Below are positions 7,943 to 16,300 of a stretch of DNA of 63,711 nucleotides, piece by piece. The stretch covers positions 1-63,711 of the forward strand of contig NZ_KQ948489.1 in NCBI RefSeq assembly GCF_001514115.1, written 5' to 3'. The DNA comes from Streptomyces olivochromogenes (GTDB lineage: Bacteria > Actinomycetota > Actinomycetes > Streptomycetales > Streptomycetaceae). The notes beneath the pieces were generated by a model. It ran no database searches and had not been told where the DNA came from. It was given only the letters and a program-made list of their open reading frames with translations. The stretch's first letter is position 1, and every line of letters begins with the position of its first letter. Both the position numbers and the translations under genes were made by a program.

Positions 7943-9418
7943 ATGGACGCGCAGATGGACGCGGACGTCATCGTCGTCGGCGCCGGCCCGGCCGGGCTGA
8001 TGCTGGCCGGGGAACTGCGGCTGGGCGGGGTGAGCGTCATCGTCGCCGAGCGGCTGGCGCGGCCCACCGGACAGTCGCGCGGGCTCGGGTTCACCGCCCG
8101 CGCCATGGAGTCCTTCGACCAGCGCGGTCTCGTCCCGCGCTTCGGCGGGCTGGAGAAGAGCCCGATGGGCCACTTCGGCGGGGTGCAGTTCGACTACACC
8201 GTGCTGGAGGACGCCCACTTCGGGGCCCGCGGCGTCCCCCAGTCCCAGACGGAGGCGGTTCTGGAGGAGTGGGCGGGCGAGCTCGGCGCCGACATCCGGC
8301 GGGGCTGGGAGTTCCTGGCGCTGGAGCAGGACGGGACCGGGGTCACCGTCACCGTGGCCACGCCCGACGGCGAGCGCACGCTGCGCGCCGCGTACCTGGT
8401 GGGCGCCGACGGCGGGCACAGCCCGGTGCGCAAGGCCGCGGGCTTCGACTTCCCCGGTACGCCCGCCACCCGTGGCATGTACCTCGCGGATGTCGTCGGC
8501 TGCGAGATCCCGCCGCGCTTCCTGGGCGAGCGGCTGCCCGGCGGCATGGTGATGGCCGCGCCGCTGAAGGAGGGCGTGGACCGGATCATCGTGTGCGAGC
8601 ACGGCACTCCGCCGGCCGACCGCAGTGAGACCCCGGAGTTCGCCGAAGTGGCGGCGGCCTGGGAACGGTTGACGGGTGAGGACATCTCCGGCGGCGGCGC
8701 GGACTGGGTCAGCTCCTTCACGGATGCCACCCGCCAGGTCACCGAGTACCGGCGCGGGCGGGTGCTGCTCGTCGGCGACGCCGCGCACATCCACCTGCCG
8801 GCCGGCGGCCAGGGACTGAGCACCGGTGTCCAGGACGCGGTCAACCTCGGCTGGAAGCTCGCGGCGACCGTCCAGGGCCGGGCACCCGAGGGACTGCTCG
8901 ACACCTACCACGACGAGCGTCACGCGGTCGGCGCGCGGCTGCTGATGAACACCAAGGCGCAGGGCACGGTCTTCCTCGGCGGCCCCGAGTCCCAGCCGCT
9001 GCGCGATCTGTTCGCCGAGCTCATCGGCCTCGATTCGGTCAAGCGGCACCTCGCCGGGGTGGTCAGCCACCTCGACGTCCGCTACGACCTCGGGGGCGCC
9101 GGGGACTCGCTGGTCGGGCGCCGGCTGCCACCGCGGGCGCTGAACACTGCCGCCGGCGAGGTGCGTACGCCCGAACTCCTCCACGCCGCCCAGGGCGTGC
9201 TGCTCGACCTCGCCGACGACTCCGTACTGCGTGAGGCGGCTGCCCGCTGGAAGGACCGCGTCACCGTCGTCACCGGCACCCCGCAGGACCCGGCCGCGTT
9301 CGGCGGCGCCGCCGCGGTGCTGGTCCGCCCCGACGGCTATGTGGCCTGGGCGGACACCGGTTCGGCTGAGCTGTGCGCGACGCTGCACCGCTGGTTCGGC
9401 GCACCCGAAGCCCGCTGA
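7943..9418 (+). CDS. Group A FAD monooxygenase, PgaE/JadH/UrdE-type
   Basis: A 491-residue pHBH-family flavoprotein. It has GAGPAG near residue 13, the segment QSRGLGFTARAMESFDQRG recalled from PgaE-like enzymes, a DG motif (GADGGHSPV) and GDAAHIHLPAGGQG. PgaE, UrdE and JadH hydroxylate the angucyclinone at C12 and some also catalyse dehydration, so the same step is likely here. ATG 7943 follows GAGGAGAGG. A paralogue of the same length lies at 22469. The family is clear; substrate and regiochemistry are inferred. Confidence 0.9.
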   Translation: MDAQMDADVIVVGAGPAGLMLAGELRLGGVSVIVAERLARPTGQSRGLGFTARAMESFDQRGLVPRFGGLEKSPMGHFGGVQFDYTVLEDAHFGARGVPQSQTEAVLEEWAGELGADIRRGWEFLALEQDGTGVTVTVATPDGERTLRAAYLVGADGGHSPVRKAAGFDFPGTPATRGMYLADVVGCEIPPRFLGERLPGGMVMAAPLKEGVDRIIVCEHGTPPADRSETPEFAEVAAAWERLTGEDISGGGADWVSSFTDATRQVTEYRRGRVLLVGDAAHIHLPAGGQGLSTGVQDAVNLGWKLAATVQGRAPEGLLDTYHDERHAVGARLLMNTKAQGTVFLGGPESQPLRDLFAELIGLDSVKRHLAGVVSHLDVRYDLGGAGDSLVGRRLPPRALNTAAGEVRTPELLHAAQGVLLDLADDSVLREAAARWKDRVTVVTGTPQDPAAFGGAAAVLVRPDGYVAWADTGSAELCATLHRWFGAPEAR

Positions 9419-9470
9419 GAACCACCACCGGCGACCGATCCGCACGCGAGCACCAGGACGAGAGCACCCA

Positions 9471-9498
9471 CACGAAAGCACGAACACGAAAGCACGAC
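9471..9498. repeat. Tandem duplication, 14-bp unit x2
   Basis: cacgaaagcacgaa (9471-9484) is followed by a copy with one change (9485-9498), just upstream of the ribosome site of the hydrolase gene. Confidence 0.9.
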
Positions 9499-9517
9499 CA
9501 CGAGAGGAAGTACCCCA

Positions 9518-10465
9518 GTGAGCGTTCCCACGGTCGAGACCATGCCCTCGTCCGTACCCGGTTCGGCCATGCCCTCGATGTCCCCGGGTGTGCGCCCCGT
9601 CGCCCTGGCGGCCGGTGACGTCACGCTCTCCGCGCTGATCGCCCAGCCGTCCGGGCCACCGCGGGCCACGGTCGTCGCGGTGCACGGGGGAGGAATGAGC
9701 GCCGGGTACTTCGACGGGCAGGCCCACCCCGATGTCTCCCTGCTCGCCCTCGGCGCCCGGCTCGGCTACACCATGGTCGCCGTCGACCGGCCCGGCTACG
9801 GGCTGTCCGCCGCGGACGCCCCGAGCGGTCAGACCCTGGCCGAGCAGTCCGCGGCGCTGCACGCGGCGCTGCGGCACCTGGCCGGCCGCGCCGAGACGGG
9901 CGCCGGGGTGTTCCTGCTCGCGCACTCCTTCGGCGGCAAGCTCGCCCTGACGTACGCCGCCTGCCAGGCCGGCGATCCGGATCCGGCCGTACCGCCGCTG
10001 CTCGGGCTCGACATCTCCGGGCTCGGCCGGGACTACGCGATCGACCCGGAAAACGGCCCCGACCCGCACCAGCACCGGCACTGGAAGCGGAACTGGGGCG
10101 CCCTGCGCTTCTACCCGCCGAACACCTTCCGCGAGGCCGAGGGCCTGGTCGCCCCCATGCCCCCGCGTGAGCAGGCCGAGGCACTCCAGTGGCCGCGGCG
10201 GTTCCCGGTCGCGGCGGCGGCCGTGCAGGTCCCGGTGCGGCTGACGTTCGCCGAGCAGGAACTGTGGTGGCACCACGACGAGGACACCGTCGCCGACCTC
10301 GCCGCGCACTTCGCCTCGGCGCCGTCCGCCGCCGTAGACCGTCAGCCCGGTGCCGGGCACAACATCAGCCTCGGCTGGGCCGCCCGCACCTACCACCTGC
10401 GCGCGTTCGCGTTCTTCGAGGAATGCCTCGCGCGCCGGTCCGCGGGCGCGTCCGTGACGCCCTGA
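9518..10465 (+). CDS. Alpha/beta-hydrolase fold protein
   Basis: A 315-residue alpha/beta hydrolase. An oxyanion-type VVAVHGGG sits near residue 50, the nucleophile elbow is AHSFGG with its Ser in the centre, and a C-terminal GAGHNIS supplies the candidate His. It could hydrolyse an ester, lactone or thioester. Hydrolases of this fold act in some angucycline pathways (for example fluostatin-type deacylation), but nothing fixes the substrate here. GTG 9518 is preceded by GAGAGGAAG. It is closely followed (4 bp) by an MFS gene, so the two are probably co-transcribed. Confidence 0.85.
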   Translation: MSVPTVETMPSSVPGSAMPSMSPGVRPVALAAGDVTLSALIAQPSGPPRATVVAVHGGGMSAGYFDGQAHPDVSLLALGARLGYTMVAVDRPGYGLSAADAPSGQTLAEQSAALHAALRHLAGRAETGAGVFLLAHSFGGKLALTYAACQAGDPDPAVPPLLGLDISGLGRDYAIDPENGPDPHQHRHWKRNWGALRFYPPNTFREAEGLVAPMPPREQAEALQWPRRFPVAAAAVQVPVRLTFAEQELWWHHDEDTVADLAAHFASAPSAAVDRQPGAGHNISLGWAARTYHLRAFAFFEECLARRSAGASVTP

Positions 10466-10469
10466 TGCC

Positions 10470-11834
10470 ATGACGACCACACGGCCCGACGCCAGGGACA
10501 CGACGAAGAGGACGAGGCGGGGAAGGAGGGGCAGGTGGGCCGCGGGCGTCGGCAGCCGTCGTACGCCCTTCCGGTCCCTGACCGTGCGCAACTTCCGGCT
10601 CTTCGCGGCCGGCCAGGTCGTCTCGGTCGCGGGCACCTGGATGATGGTCACCGCTCAGGACTGGCTGGTGCTCTCCCTGACGGGGGACTCCGGCACGGCC
10701 CTGGGCACCGTGACCGCGCTCCAGTTCACCCCACTGCTGCTGTTCACGCTGTACGGCGGCAGGCTCGCCGACCGCCACGACAAGCGGCTGCTGCTCACCG
10801 TCGCCAACCTCGTCTCCGGCGCCCTCGCGCTGGCACTCGCCGTACTCGTCCTGGCGGGCTCCGCCCAGCTGTGGCAGCTGTATCTGTTCGCGCTGGGCCT
10901 CGGCACCGTCAACGCGGTCGAGGTGCCCACCCGGATGGCGTTCGTCAGCGAGATGGTCGGCCCCGAGCTGCTGCCCAACGCCTCGGCGCTCAGCGCCGCC
11001 TACTTCAACACCGCCCGCGTGGTGGGTCCCGCCCTCGCCGGACTGCTGATCAGTGCGGTCGGCGTGGGGACGGCCATGCTGATCAACGCGGCCAGCTATC
11101 TCGCCACCGTGACCGGGCTGCGCCTGATGCGGCCGGGGGAACTCCTGCGCACGGCCCCGCCGGAGCGCGCGGTCAAGGTGGTCGACGGGCTGCGGCACGT
11201 GCGCGGGCACCCCGACCTGTTCGTGCCGCTGGGGCTGGTCGCCGTGCTCGGCCTGTTCGGCTTCAACTTCCAGCTCACCCTGCCGCTGCTCGCCAAGACC
11301 GTCTTCCACTCGGGCGCGACCGCGTTCGGGCTGCTGACCACGGCGTTCGCCGCCGGTTCGCTGCTCGCCGCGCTCGCCACCACCGTGCGCAACGCCCGCC
11401 CGGCCGCCCTGACCGTCACCGCCTCCGCACTCGCCTTCGGGCTCCTCGAGACGGCGGCAGGCTGGTCGCCCACCTACGCGTGGGCGGCCGTGCTGCTGTT
11501 TCTGACCGGCTTCGCCACCCTCTACTTCGCCCAGGCCGCCAACCACCGCATCCAGTTGGGCTGCGACGCCGCCTACCGCGGCCGGGTGATGGCGCTCTAC
11601 ACGCTCATCCTGCAAGGACTCACCCCACTCGGCGCCCTCCTCGTGGGCTGGCTCACCGTCCGTCACGGTGCGCGCTCCGGCCTGTACGTCGGAGGGCTCG
11701 CCTCGTCGGCGGCGGCGCTCGCGGTGCTGCTCGCGGGGCGGACACGTCGATTCCTCCCCAGTCACCGGCCGGAACCGGCACTTCTCGGGCCCGGCCCTCT
11801 TCCTGAAAGGCAGCCCCATGAGTTCCCTGAGTGA
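10470..11834 (+). CDS. MFS transporter, likely efflux
   Basis: A 454-residue membrane protein of the major facilitator superfamily (enterobactin-exporter-like MFS_3 type). It has a basic N-terminal tail, about 10-12 hydrophobic segments and the inter-helix motif GGRLADRHDKR. Location in the cluster suggests product export or self-resistance. Its last 17 bases overlap the start of the carrier-protein-like gene, suggesting translational coupling. Confidence 0.9.
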   Translation: MTTTRPDARDTTKRTRRGRRGRWAAGVGSRRTPFRSLTVRNFRLFAAGQVVSVAGTWMMVTAQDWLVLSLTGDSGTALGTVTALQFTPLLLFTLYGGRLADRHDKRLLLTVANLVSGALALALAVLVLAGSAQLWQLYLFALGLGTVNAVEVPTRMAFVSEMVGPELLPNASALSAAYFNTARVVGPALAGLLISAVGVGTAMLINAASYLATVTGLRLMRPGELLRTAPPERAVKVVDGLRHVRGHPDLFVPLGLVAVLGLFGFNFQLTLPLLAKTVFHSGATAFGLLTTAFAAGSLLAALATTVRNARPAALTVTASALAFGLLETAAGWSPTYAWAAVLLFLTGFATLYFAQAANHRIQLGCDAAYRGRVMALYTLILQGLTPLGALLVGWLTVRHGARSGLYVGGLASSAAALAVLLAGRTRRFLPSHRPEPALLGPGPLPERQPHEFPE

Positions 11835-12132
11835 CGACACCCCGTGCAGTTGGCTCGACCGGCTCCCGGACCCGGTCCAGCTGCGCGCCATGCCCCCCGA
11901 CGCACGTGCCCGCACCATCGGCCACTGCCTGCGCCTCGAACTGCATGACCTGCTCGCCGTCCCGCCGGGGCACCGGCTCTCGCCCGGTCTGCCGTTGCGC
12001 GGCCAGGGCCTGGACACCCTCGACGCCCTGCACCTGGGGCGCCGGATCCGGCGCGCCCTCGACGCCGAGGTGCCCGCCGAGGTGCTGCGGGAGAGCACCG
12101 TCGGCGAGCTGACCGCGTTGCTCGCCCGCTGA
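11818..12132 (+). CDS. Acyl-carrier-protein-like protein with Thr at the Ser site
   Basis: A 104-residue protein whose residues ~30-104 read like a PKS/NRPS carrier domain: PPGHRLSPGLPLRGQGLD, then TLDALHLGRRI, ending STVGELTALL. The phosphopantetheine attachment Ser of the usual GLDSL is Thr67 (ACC at 12016-12018). Phosphopantetheinyl transferases modify Ser, so it may be an unmodified, structural or regulatory carrier. ATG 11818 is preceded by GAAAGG and lies inside the end of the MFS gene. It precedes the carboxylase beta gene by 45 bp. Function unknown. Confidence 0.75.
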   Translation: MSSLSDDTPCSWLDRLPDPVQLRAMPPDARARTIGHCLRLELHDLLAVPPGHRLSPGLPLRGQGLDTLDALHLGRRIRRALDAEVPAEVLRESTVGELTALLAR

Positions 12133-12177
12133 CCGAACCGTCTTTCCTCTTGATCCACTTGAATGGGAGATCCGTAC

Positions 12178-13746
12178 ATGGAGCCCGCGATACCCATCGA
12201 ACTGGGCGGCCGGCTGATGGAGCTGGCCGAACGCAAGGACATCGCCCGCGCCGGGCAGGACCCGAAGGCGACCGAACGACAGCACGCCAAGGGCAAGCTG
12301 ACCGCTCACGAGCGCATCGAACTACTGCTGGACAAGGGCAGCTTCCAGGAGGTCGAACCGCTGCGCAGGCACCGGGCGACCGGCTTCGGCCTGGAAGCGA
12401 AGAAGCCCTACGGCGACGGTGTGATCACCGGCTGGGGCACGGTCGAGGGCCGTACGGTCTTCGTCTACGCCCATGACTTCCGTGTCTTCGGCGGTGCCCT
12501 GGGCGAGGCCCACGCCTGCAAGATCCACAAAATCATGGACATGGCCATCGCCGCCGGGGCGCCGCTGGTGTCGCTCAACGACGGTGCGGGCGCCCGCATT
12601 CAGGAGGGTGTCTCCGCGCTCGCCGGGTACGGCGGCATCTTCCAGCGCAACACCCGGGCCTCCGGTGTCATCCCGCAGATCAGCGTGATGCTCGGCCCGT
12701 GCGCGGGCGGCGCGGCGTACTCGCCCGCCCTGACCGACTTCATCTTCGCCGTCCGGGACATCTCGCAGATGTTCATCACCGGGCCCGACGTGGTCCGCGC
12801 GGTCACCGGCGAGGAGATCAGCCAGAACGGGCTCGGCGGCGCCGATGTGCACGGCGCCGTCTCCGGAGTGGCGCACTTCGTCCACGACGACGAGGAGAGC
12901 TGCCTCGCCGAGGTGCGCTATCTGCTGTCGCTGCTGCCGTCCAACAACCGCGAGCTGCCGCCCCGGCACGTCAGCGGCGACCCGGGCGACCGGTCCGGGG
13001 ACGTGCTGCTCGACCTGGTGCCGCACGACGGCAACCGCTCGTACGACATGCGCGGGGTCGTCGAGGAACTCGTCGACGACGGCGACTACGTGGAGGTGCA
13101 CGCGGGCTGGGCGCCGAACATCGTCTGCGCGCTGGCCCGGATCGACGGTCACACCGTCGGCATCGTCGCCAACCAGCCGGCCGCCATGGCGGGTGTCCTG
13201 GACATCAAGGCGAGCGAGAAGGCCGCGCGGTTCGTGCAGTTCTGCGACTCCTTCAACATCCCGCTGGTCACGCTGGTCGACGTGCCCGGCTTCCTGCCGG
13301 GCGTGGACCAGGAGCACGAGGGCATCATCCGGCGGGGCGCCAAGCTGCTCTACGCGTACTGCAACGCGACCGTGCCGCGGGTCTCGGTGGTGCTGCGCAA
13401 GGCGTACGGCGGCGCGTACATCGTGATGGACTCCCGCTCCATCGGCGCCGACATCGCGCTGGCCTGGCCGACCAACGAGATCGCGGTCATGGGTGCCGAG
13501 GGGGCCGCCAACGTGGTCTTCCGGCGGGAGATCGCGGCCGCGGACGACCCCGACGCGATGCGTCAAGAGAAAATCGACCAGTACAAGGAGGAGCTGGTCC
13601 ACCCTTACTACGCCGCCGAACGCGGGCTGGTCGACGACGTCATCGACCCGCGCGAGACCCGGGCGGTCCTGGCCCGTTCGCTCGCCATGCTCGCGGCCAA
13701 GCACGCCGAGCTGCCGCGCCGCAAGCACGGCAACCCGCCCCAGTGA
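12178..13746 (+). CDS. Acyl-CoA carboxylase carboxyltransferase (beta) subunit
   Basis: A 522-residue carboxyltransferase of the AccB/PccB type, transferring CO2 from biotin to acetyl- or propionyl-CoA. It contains the crotonase-fold segments NDGAGARIQEGV, GPCAGGAAYSPAL, and in the C half DVPGFLPGVDQEHEGIIRRGAK and YGGAYIVMDS. ATG 12178 is preferred over ATG 12163 because GGGAG (12165-12169) then lies 8 bp upstream. It pairs with the biotin subunit at 1-938 and the epsilon subunit that follows. Within this cluster it most likely supplies malonyl-CoA. Confidence 0.93.
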   Translation: MEPAIPIELGGRLMELAERKDIARAGQDPKATERQHAKGKLTAHERIELLLDKGSFQEVEPLRRHRATGFGLEAKKPYGDGVITGWGTVEGRTVFVYAHDFRVFGGALGEAHACKIHKIMDMAIAAGAPLVSLNDGAGARIQEGVSALAGYGGIFQRNTRASGVIPQISVMLGPCAGGAAYSPALTDFIFAVRDISQMFITGPDVVRAVTGEEISQNGLGGADVHGAVSGVAHFVHDDEESCLAEVRYLLSLLPSNNRELPPRHVSGDPGDRSGDVLLDLVPHDGNRSYDMRGVVEELVDDGDYVEVHAGWAPNIVCALARIDGHTVGIVANQPAAMAGVLDIKASEKAARFVQFCDSFNIPLVTLVDVPGFLPGVDQEHEGIIRRGAKLLYAYCNATVPRVSVVLRKAYGGAYIVMDSRSIGADIALAWPTNEIAVMGAEGAANVVFRREIAAADDPDAMRQEKIDQYKEELVHPYYAAERGLVDDVIDPRETRAVLARSLAMLAAKHAELPRRKHGNPPQ

Positions 13747-13760
13747 GCAGGGAGGAAACC

Positions 13761-14069
13761 ATGAGCATCCAGCGCCCCGCCCTTGTCCCCGTTCCCGATC
13801 CCGCCCCCGGTCCTGATCCCGATCCCGCCCCCGAACCCGCGGCTGGTCCGGTCTGCGAACCCGCGGCCGGTCCGCTCTTCCGGATCGAGCGCGGCTGCCC
13901 CTCCCCGGAGGAGCTGGCCGCGCTGACCGCGGTACTGATGGCCGTCACCGCGGGCCCCGGCGTCGCACCCGACGACACGGCCCGCAAGCACCAGGTCATC
14001 GCCCTGTGGCGCCGCCCCGAACGCGTCACGGGCTTCGACGGCCCCCGCACCTGGCGAGCGGCGGCCTGA
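13761..14069 (+). CDS. Acyl-CoA carboxylase epsilon subunit
   Basis: A 102-residue protein typical of actinobacterial carboxylase epsilon subunits, which stabilise the alpha-beta complex. The N-terminal third is a Pro/Asp/Ala repeat. The conserved part contains IERGCPSPEELAALTAVL and a C-terminal Trp-rich stretch (ALWRRPE...GPRTWRAA). It starts 15 bp after the beta stop with GGAGGAAA before the ATG. It completes a full three-subunit carboxylase in the cluster. Confidence 0.88.
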   Translation: MSIQRPALVPVPDPAPGPDPDPAPEPAAGPVCEPAAGPLFRIERGCPSPEELAALTAVLMAVTAGPGVAPDDTARKHQVIALWRRPERVTGFDGPRTWRAAA

Positions 14070-14096
14070 GCCGGGCCCTCCGGGGGAGAAACAGGA

Positions 14097-14138
14097 CGAA
14101 GGGGCCGGAGAGTTCACAGGAACTCTCCGGCCCCTTCG
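14097..14138. terminator. Bidirectional hairpin terminator
   Basis: A perfect 19-bp stem (14097-14115 with 14120-14138) with a 4-base loop lies between the convergent carboxylase epsilon gene (+) and the phosphopantetheinyl transferase gene (-). It should end both transcripts. Confidence 0.9.
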
Positions 14139-14224
14139 TGGTGCCCCCTCAGGGGCGCGGGGAACTGCGCGACCGGCCCAGGACAACCCGCACCCTGAGG
14201 CCGGCCCGCAGTCCCCCCATCTCC

Positions 14225-15031
14225 TCAGCGCTCCAGATCCCCGTGCTGAGCGGGATCCCGGAGCATCGACCGCAACCCCGGTTCCATCTCCACAAGACGC
14301 TCCACCGCGTCCGGGGCGTACAGATAGGCGGTGGGCACGGCGCGAAGGGCGACGGGCCGATCCCCCGCCCCGGCCAGTGCCACCGCCGCGATGTGGGTGG
14401 AACACAGGGGCAGGTTGCCCACCACCCAACCCGTCGGCCGCTCGGCCAGCCCCGCCTCACCGAGGTAGTCGAGGTCGGCCCCCCGGGTCAGCCCGGTGCC
14501 CAGCCCCTTCAGATACGCCTCCTTCCGTGTCCACAGGCGGCCGAAGGCCATGGTCCGTTCGTGCTCGGGAATCTTCCCGAGCTCCTCACGCTCGGCCGGA
14601 TGCAGCGCAGGCAGACACGCCTCGGCGGTCTGGGGCGACGGCAGCCGCTGGACGTCGGCGCCCACCCGCGACTCCGCCACCACCACGATCGCCAGGCCGT
14701 GGCTGTGCGAGAGCGAGAACTGGGGGGCGCCGCCGGGCACGCCGAGCACCACGGGCCGGCCGTGGCGTTCACCGTTGCCGTTGTACCGCTCGCCGGCGAG
14801 GTTGAGCCGGCTCGGTTCGATGCCGGTGTAACCGGCGAGGACCCGGCGCAGTCCCACGTGCGCCGCGGCGTACATCTGGCGGTCGTCGGGGCGACGGTAG
14901 GAGTCGGCCCGACCTCTCTCGTACGCGTCGAGCTCGTCGTACGGGACGTCACGCGGCGAGTCGGGCGGTGGCAGCAGCCACACGTCCAACTCCCCTCGCG
15001 CTACGGCGAGCCGGCGCACCGTCGGGGTCAA
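14225..15031 (-). CDS. 4'-phosphopantetheinyl transferase (Sfp type)
   Basis: A 268-residue Sfp-family enzyme that would convert apo-ACP to holo-ACP using CoA. Signatures: FSLSHSHGLAIVVV (105-118), VGADVQ (123-128, with Asp126) and WTRKEAYLKG (167-176, with Glu171). The second acidic residue of the common GxDxE Mg site is Gln128, as in a subset of the family. A TTG start overlaps the stop of the aromatase gene (TTGA), so it is probably coupled to it; an in-frame GTG lies 12 bp inside. Jadomycin-type clusters also carry one (JadM). Confidence 0.9.
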   Translation of the reverse strand: MTPTVRRLAVARGELDVWLLPPPDSPRDVPYDELDAYERGRADSYRRPDDRQMYAAAHVGLRRVLAGYTGIEPSRLNLAGERYNGNGERHGRPVVLGVPGGAPQFSLSHSHGLAIVVVAESRVGADVQRLPSPQTAEACLPALHPAEREELGKIPEHERTMAFGRLWTRKEAYLKGLGTGLTRGADLDYLGEAGLAERPTGWVVGNLPLCSTHIAAVALAGAGDRPVALRAVPTAYLYAPDAVERLVEMEPGLRSMLRDPAQHGDLER

Positions 15032-15981
15032 CGGCGGCCCTCCGCGTGAGCCTTGGCATGGTTCAGGGTGGCCAGGCTGTTGGTGGACAGGGCGGTGTGG
15101 ACGTACTCGCGGGCGTCGGCGACGGTGGCGGTGTCACCGAGGATGCGGGCGATGTTGTCCGTGTTGAGACTGACGGTGTGCTGGGAGGTGGCCGCGACGC
15201 CCTGGTCGGTGTCCTGGAAGGTCCAGTGGCCGGTGTGCAGGGTCATCAGCGCGGGCAGGGTGACCTGCTTGTACGCGATGCGCTGGTGCGGGAAGGTCAC
15301 GCGGTAGGACTTGGTGGTGTGGACGGAACCGTCCTTGGCCCGGGTGTCCATCTCCAGGGTCTGGAGCCCCACGGTGTCCTCTTCCAGACGGACCGTCGCC
15401 ACGTGCGGCAGCCGCTCCGACCACAGGTTCGCCTCGTTGATGAAGGCGTACACGTCCTTCGCCGACCCGTCGACGTAGACGGTGTCCTCGAACGAGAACG
15501 TCAACTCGGCGTCGGCGTATTCGCGTTCCGCGTTCTTCTTCAGCGCCGCGAGTTCCGCGACGGCACTGCGGTCGATCTCGGCGCCGATCCGGTCCAGGGC
15601 CCCGGGGGCGTCGTCGGCGGCCCGGAACTCGTGCAGCAGCCGTACTCGGGACTCGTTCTGGCCGAGCGGTTCGACGAGCCAGGCGCCGCCGAGGCCGGCG
15701 ACGGGGGACGCGGTGACCAGGTGCTGGAAGTTGATCCGCAGCTTGGCGGGTTCGACGATCCGGCGCAGCGGGCGGCAGCGCGGTTCGCCCGCCGCGGTCG
15801 GTGCGGTCTCCCAGATCGTCAGCCGCTCCTCGCCCTCGGGAGCCTCCTCGTGCTCGACGTGGATGACCGAGGGGAAGATCCGTGGCCAGTTCCCCACCTC
15901 GGCGATCAGCCGGTGGACGGTGTCCGCCGGGACCGCGATGTTGATCTCGTGCGCGACTTGGCGCATGCCCGGGTGTTCCAT
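15028..15981 (-). CDS. Bidomain aromatase/cyclase (SRPBCC), copy 2
   Basis: A 317-residue paralogue of the aromatase at 5303. The N-terminal domain is clearly diverged (for example MEHPGMRQVAHEINIAV), whereas from about residue 163 on (EDTVYVDGSAKDVYAFINEA) the two proteins and their DNA are nearly identical. ATG 15981 has GAGGAG about 9 bp upstream. It shares a short (-) operon with the phosphopantetheinyl transferase. It may replace or assist copy 1, or act on another ring. Near-identity of one half points to recent gene conversion. Confidence 0.92.
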   Translation of the reverse strand: MEHPGMRQVAHEINIAVPADTVHRLIAEVGNWPRIFPSVIHVEHEEAPEGEERLTIWETAPTAAGEPRCRPLRRIVEPAKLRINFQHLVTASPVAGLGGAWLVEPLGQNESRVRLLHEFRAADDAPGALDRIGAEIDRSAVAELAALKKNAEREYADAELTFSFEDTVYVDGSAKDVYAFINEANLWSERLPHVATVRLEEDTVGLQTLEMDTRAKDGSVHTTKSYRVTFPHQRIAYKQVTLPALMTLHTGHWTFQDTDQGVAATSQHTVSLNTDNIARILGDTATVADAREYVHTALSTNSLATLNHAKAHAEGRR

Positions 15982-16051
15982 GCGTGCTGTCTCCTCGTCC
16001 TGGTGTGGCGCGCGGGGGCGGGACGGGAACGGGAACGTGACGGACAGAAAA

Positions 16052-16084
16052 GCCGCTGCCGGGTGGGGGATTCCCGGCAGCGGC
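16052..16084 (-). terminator. Rho-independent-type terminator after the ABM gene
   Basis: A 12-bp perfect stem (16052-16063 with 16073-16084) is followed, read on the minus strand, by TTTTCTGTC. It separates the antibiotic monooxygenase gene from the aromatase gene. A second hairpin (16249-16256 with 16290-16297, plus an inner 6 bp) sits next to the monooxygenase stop. The 319-bp gap 15982-16300 otherwise holds only the parS site. Confidence 0.75.
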
Positions 16085-16224
16085 CAGCCAGTGGGGATGG
16101 GAACGCGCCCGTGCGTCCGCGTCCGTGCGCGATCTGTCATACGTGTTGGTGTGGTGCGTGCTTCCGCTGCGGGTGGGTCTGCCGTGCGGGCGGGGCTGCC
16201 ATGTCTTCAGAGCCGCCGTGCGGG

Positions 16225-16240
16225 TGTTTCACGTGAAACA
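16225..16240. other. parS chromosome-partition site (ParB binding)
   Basis: A perfect 16-bp palindrome, TGTTTCACGTGAAACA, contains the Streptomyces parS 14-mer GTTTCACGTGAAAC at 16226-16239. ParB binds such sites to organise and segregate the origin region. In S. coelicolor they cluster around oriC, so its presence inside this biosynthetic cluster suggests a core-chromosome location. A second copy is at 50053. Confidence 0.88.
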
Positions 16241-16300
16241 ACGTGCAGACCCGGTGACGGGCCGGCCGCCGCCCGACCGGTCGGCCCGCCACCGGGTGGC

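Noticed and set aside
7826..10651. 941-codon minus-strand open frame
   Set aside because: It lies antisense to a monooxygenase and a hydrolase with clear motifs; its residue content is typical of shadow frames.
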